Assembly (NCBI RefSeq): GCF_037975245.1
Contig: NC_092568.1
Location: 32,832,501-32,896,500 of the forward strand
Direction: 5' to 3'
Source: Apostichopus japonicus
Taxonomy: Eukaryota > Echinodermata > Holothuroidea > Aspidochirotida > Stichopodidae
DNA: 64,000 bases
Part shown: positions 60,826-64,000 of the stretch, piece after piece
Numbering within the stretch: position 1 is the stretch's first letter
How the letters are laid out: the number at the start of each line of letters is the position of its first letter
Position numbers and translations under genes: made by a program
Notes under the pieces: model-generated
Told to the model about the DNA's origin: nothing
Databases searched by the model: none
Seen by the model: only the letters and a program-made list of their open reading frames with translations

Positions 60826-61869
60826 GGTGACTAGGGTGTTACAGTGGGTGTTAATATCGCGATGTGGTGTGTATGCTTCAGATGCTCTTTGTTGTCTGTA
60901 CCGGTGTATTGACAAGATATGTACTGCTAGATACAGATGCTTGATGTAAATATGACAGACTTCTGTGTCGTCATGAAAGAGCTGCTTGCAGCGTATTTTT
61001 GACCGGCCCGCGGAATTTCCTGTGACGAATCCCTTCATTAACATATTTTGTGTTATGCTATTTGCTATGCCCATATGCAAAGAATGCTTATCATTGATAC
61101 TGCGCGCGTTTTTTATGTATCTACATACTAGGTGTATTTTAATACGTTAACCTAGCCGACACATTGAAGTTAAGCCATAGTAACGAATTGCGTCCCGCGC
61201 ACGTTTGCGTTATACTTTAGCATCAGAGAGGAATGACGCGTGGCTAGTGTATCGGCGCCCCGCGTTTTTTTTTTTTTGTAGCTCGTTTGGCTACTGCGTA
61301 AAGCCAGTGTCCATTCACAAGGATCAAAATATCTGAATTACTAGAAATTATGTTATTGAATTGGAAGTCGCGCGATAATCTGAGTATAAAAGTAAATGTA
61401 GGCCCAAAGCGCGCAGGAGATTATGCTCAAAGGACGCGTTCTATCCTGGTATATATCAAGCGCGCATGGACTGTACCACCACGAAACGCATTATGACGTT
61501 GGTTGACCAAGCCAAATGCAAAATGATCTGTTGTGGAACATAAGCGCGTGAGTTTGATAGTTTGTGTGAAGTTCCTATGTTGCTAGTGTTCACTGTATTT
61601 GCGTATGTACTGTATGCTTATTTTAATTTCCAAAATGGCTGGATCTGCCCTACATCCGTGATACTTTGCCAACAGCAGACCTCTGACGGTAACCGTCTCT
61701 CGTGTGTATGCTGACCTTGGCGAAACTTTCGAATCTTCGGACAATTACTGGAATATTTTGTTTTTATGCAGCGTTCACTATTACCGTTCGTGCGTTCTCC
61801 GACTGGTTGCTTACCTTCGAAACCGCACCTCGTAGTACATTACACGGATTACAGTACTGCACTAAAGGT
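60826..61869. promoter_or_regulatory. Divergent intergenic region of the two kinases with GCGCG motif cluster
   Basis: The region between the two start codons should contain both promoters. Between about 61100 and 61555 the hexamer-like word GCGCGC or GCGCG and close relatives (CGCGCACG, CGCGATAA, AAGCGCGC, AAGCGCGTG) recur about eight times in otherwise AT-rich DNA. That density is far above the surroundings. It could be a CpG-rich core or a set of factor sites shared by two germline genes. Function is inferred from position. Confidence 0.45.
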
Positions 61870-62482
61870 ATGTCGACGAGCAACGCCTCAATGACCGCTA
61901 CGACGTCGGTTCGTAGGGCCATGAACGAGGAGGCAACATTAGGAAGAAGGGGATACACTGTAGGAATTCAAATCGGTGAAGGGTCTTACGCACAGGTCTA
62001 CTCGTGTGTCGATGAAAGACGGAAGCGGAAATGCGCCATGAAGATCGTCAACCGAAGGAAAGCGCCCTCCGACTTCCTGCAAAAGTTTCTACCGAGGGAA
62101 CTCCATCTGCTGAAGAAAGTGAACCATTGCCATGTCATTCAACTCTACGAAATATTTGAATTCGGGTCTAAAGTTTACATCTCCATGGAAATCGCCGGTC
62201 ACGGAGATCTGCTCGACTACATTAAACTCCGTCGATACCTGCCGGAATTTTCAGCTCGTAGTTTCTGTCGACAGTTAGTCTCCGGGATCGGTTATCTGCA
62301 CGAACTAGACATTGTACACCGAGACTTGAAATGCGAAAACATCCTCCTGAGCGACAAGAATGAAATCAAAATATCGGACTTTGGATTTGCCCGAGAGACC
62401 CTAACGGGGAATCTGATGAATACTTTCTGTGGTAGCGCCGCCTATGCAGCCCCCGAGGTCCTACAGGGTCAAGCTTACAAAG
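61870..62482 (+). CDS. TSSK-family serine/threonine kinase, first coding exon (partial)
   Basis: This exon encodes 204 aa and ends in phase 1 at a GT donor (AAAG then GTTTGG) after QAYK. The ATG at 61870 is preferred; the frame stays open to an earlier ATG at 61702, whose extra residues look non-conserved and partly hydrophobic. Kinase landmarks are GEGSYAQVY (36-44), Lys58 (AMK), Glu77, HRDLKCEN with Asp152, DFG with Asp170, and NTFCGSAAYAAPE. The domain is cut before the DVWALG helix. No matching exon is visible up to 64000, so either the rest lies beyond the window or the gene is truncated. It is about half identical by eye to the kinase at 59875-60825 over shared motifs; being split by an intron suggests a different TSSK branch. 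Confidence 0.88.
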
Positions 62483-64000
62483 GTTTGGGTTTACAATCAA
62501 TCACGCCTTTTCGTAAAATAAAAAAAAATAATAATAATAAAAAAATCCGTCAAATTGTGATGTTAATTCAGTGAAGGAAGAGAGAGACAAATGTGATATG
62601 CACATGCACTTAAACTGTACACCGGATTCATCATAATAGGCTATTGTAATCTATTCTGTACAATTTCACATTGTGATTTTGTCTCCTTTACATATATACT
62701 CTCTCGGAGATCTGGAAAAGCTGTTATTTTCCTTCTTCAAAATAAAGTCCTATCCATTGTCGGAAGTAAGACCCCACTGAGTAATCATGAAGTTTCAGTT
62801 TATTCTATTTAGACTCAGTTTCAGTTGAAACTGCAGTCGTGAAGAAATTTTCTCAAAATAGACCCAAGTCGGTCAATAGTTAGCACCTTGTTGACATGTT
62901 TGGCAAACAAACGATGGTTCGACATTTCCTTGATGTAATGTACATAACGGGTTTTGAATTTTTTTGAATTACTTTTAGTTTACCGACACTCACTACCAAT
63001 CAGATATGACGTTGATAGAGGTTATGTTTTCAGTGGTAAAAGGTTAAAGTAAATATTGTTTTCCATGACCACGAATTTATTTTGTCCGCCTTAGATACAC
63101 AATATGACATAAACTGTGGCTTCTTGAGTCAACAGAAAGCGGACAATACACTATGGCATCATGATTCCATGGAAGTCTGCATTGACACATTGAATCCTAA
63201 GCCTCTGCCCCCGGTCCCCCACCCCAGCCATCCCATCACGTGACTACGCCACTGACTTAAATCTATTGAATTCTATCCGTTATCGAGTTCATGGCCTAAT
63301 TAAATCTAAGTACTGCAATTAGTTACTTTTATACTTGCATTTTAAAGGGGTACGTGCATTCGGAGTATGAGATTAGCTCGATGTAGTGGGGGAGTTAAAG
63401 CTCGATGTAGGGGGAAATTTAAAAGTGCTTATTGCGATACATTGTATAATGTAAAGTCTGCAAAAATAAGCGGATTGAATGCATATGAAATCGTTATGCG
63501 TATGACAAGAAAGAGATATACAAAGAAATATTTTTGTCATTTCTTTATATGGACACAAATAAGAATATGAGTTGATCAGTTTAATCAACTATATAGTAAA
63601 TAAACATTATTAAATAGATTTCAGATTGTGATGCGACTATATATGGGAAGTAATATCCTATTGCAGCTTGATTCCATATCACATTCGTATGATTGATTCA
63701 TTTTGATATGAGAGATTTCATGTGAGCTAAATTTGCATGGATATTTTTATTTTTATTTATTCCAGAATAAATATAAATTTATAAATAGGATAAGAAGTAC
63801 ATAAAGGACACATATAGGGCCTAATTACAGTGATTAGTGAGAGGTCAAATGTGAAAATATTAAAGTATACTAAAGATATCAATATTGAATATTAAAATGA
63901 TTATAACAAGGGTTCTAAAACTCCATTTTTGTGTAAAAAGTGCAGCTCTGTAAATGAAGGAATTTCTAAAAAGTGTGATTCTAAAACTTGGAGTGAGTTG
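62483..64000. other. Putative intron or flank of the plus-strand kinase
   Basis: No kinase C-lobe exon was found in either strand. An A-rich run (62517-62542) follows the donor. A solitary GACTACGCCACTG at about 63242-63254 looks like the right end of a local hAT-like element. Short repeats such as GCTCGATGTAG (63376 and 63400) are present. Confidence 0.45.

Overview
The window is nuclear DNA of an animal. Genes are split into many short exons with GT-AG introns, the intergenic DNA is AT-rich, and microsatellites, minisatellites and short inverted-repeat transposons are abundant. The gene set (GPATCH2, a long-form DPH6, two testis-specific-type kinases and a YeeE/YedE-type transporter) fits an invertebrate, possibly a marine deuterostome such as an echinoderm. 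That placement is inference; no marker in the window fixes the species.

Layout: (1) 1-7192 has no gene; it holds a 1.0 kb hAT-like element, an 18-bp minisatellite and a palindromic AAGT/ACTT repeat field. (2) 7193-15114 (+) is an eight-exon gene for a 418-residue YeeE/YedE (sulphur transport) membrane protein. (3) At 15363-15407 is a near-perfect copy of the 5' 45 nt of U2 snRNA joined to an unrelated tail and followed by a long (AT)n tract. (4) 15.7-20.8 kb is repeat-rich without a recognised gene. (5) 20868-30583 (-) is GPATCH2, eight coding exons, 559 aa, with a C-terminal G-patch. (6) 32302-52138 (+) is DPH6 (diphthine-ammonia ligase), 17 coding exons, 695 aa, in the long form carrying two RidA/YjgF-like domains. 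GPATCH2 and DPH6 are head to head across about 1.7 kb. (7) 52.1-59.9 kb is repeat-rich, with a 395-bp tandem duplication, a palindromic GGTACC repeat array and a hAT-like MITE. (8) 59875-60825 (-) and 61870-62482 (+, first part only) are two divergently transcribed TSSK-family kinases. (9) 62.5-64 kb has no recognised exon, so the second kinase continues beyond the window or is truncated.

All exon models were built by hand from open frames, splice-site sequence, phase continuity and family motifs. For the three multi-exon genes every junction keeps frame from ATG to stop, which is strong internal support. The genes do not form an operon-like unit. The two head-to-head pairs are the main positional relationships. 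Non-coding content is dominated by non-autonomous DNA transposons; four have perfect 8-bp target-site duplications that can be read directly.
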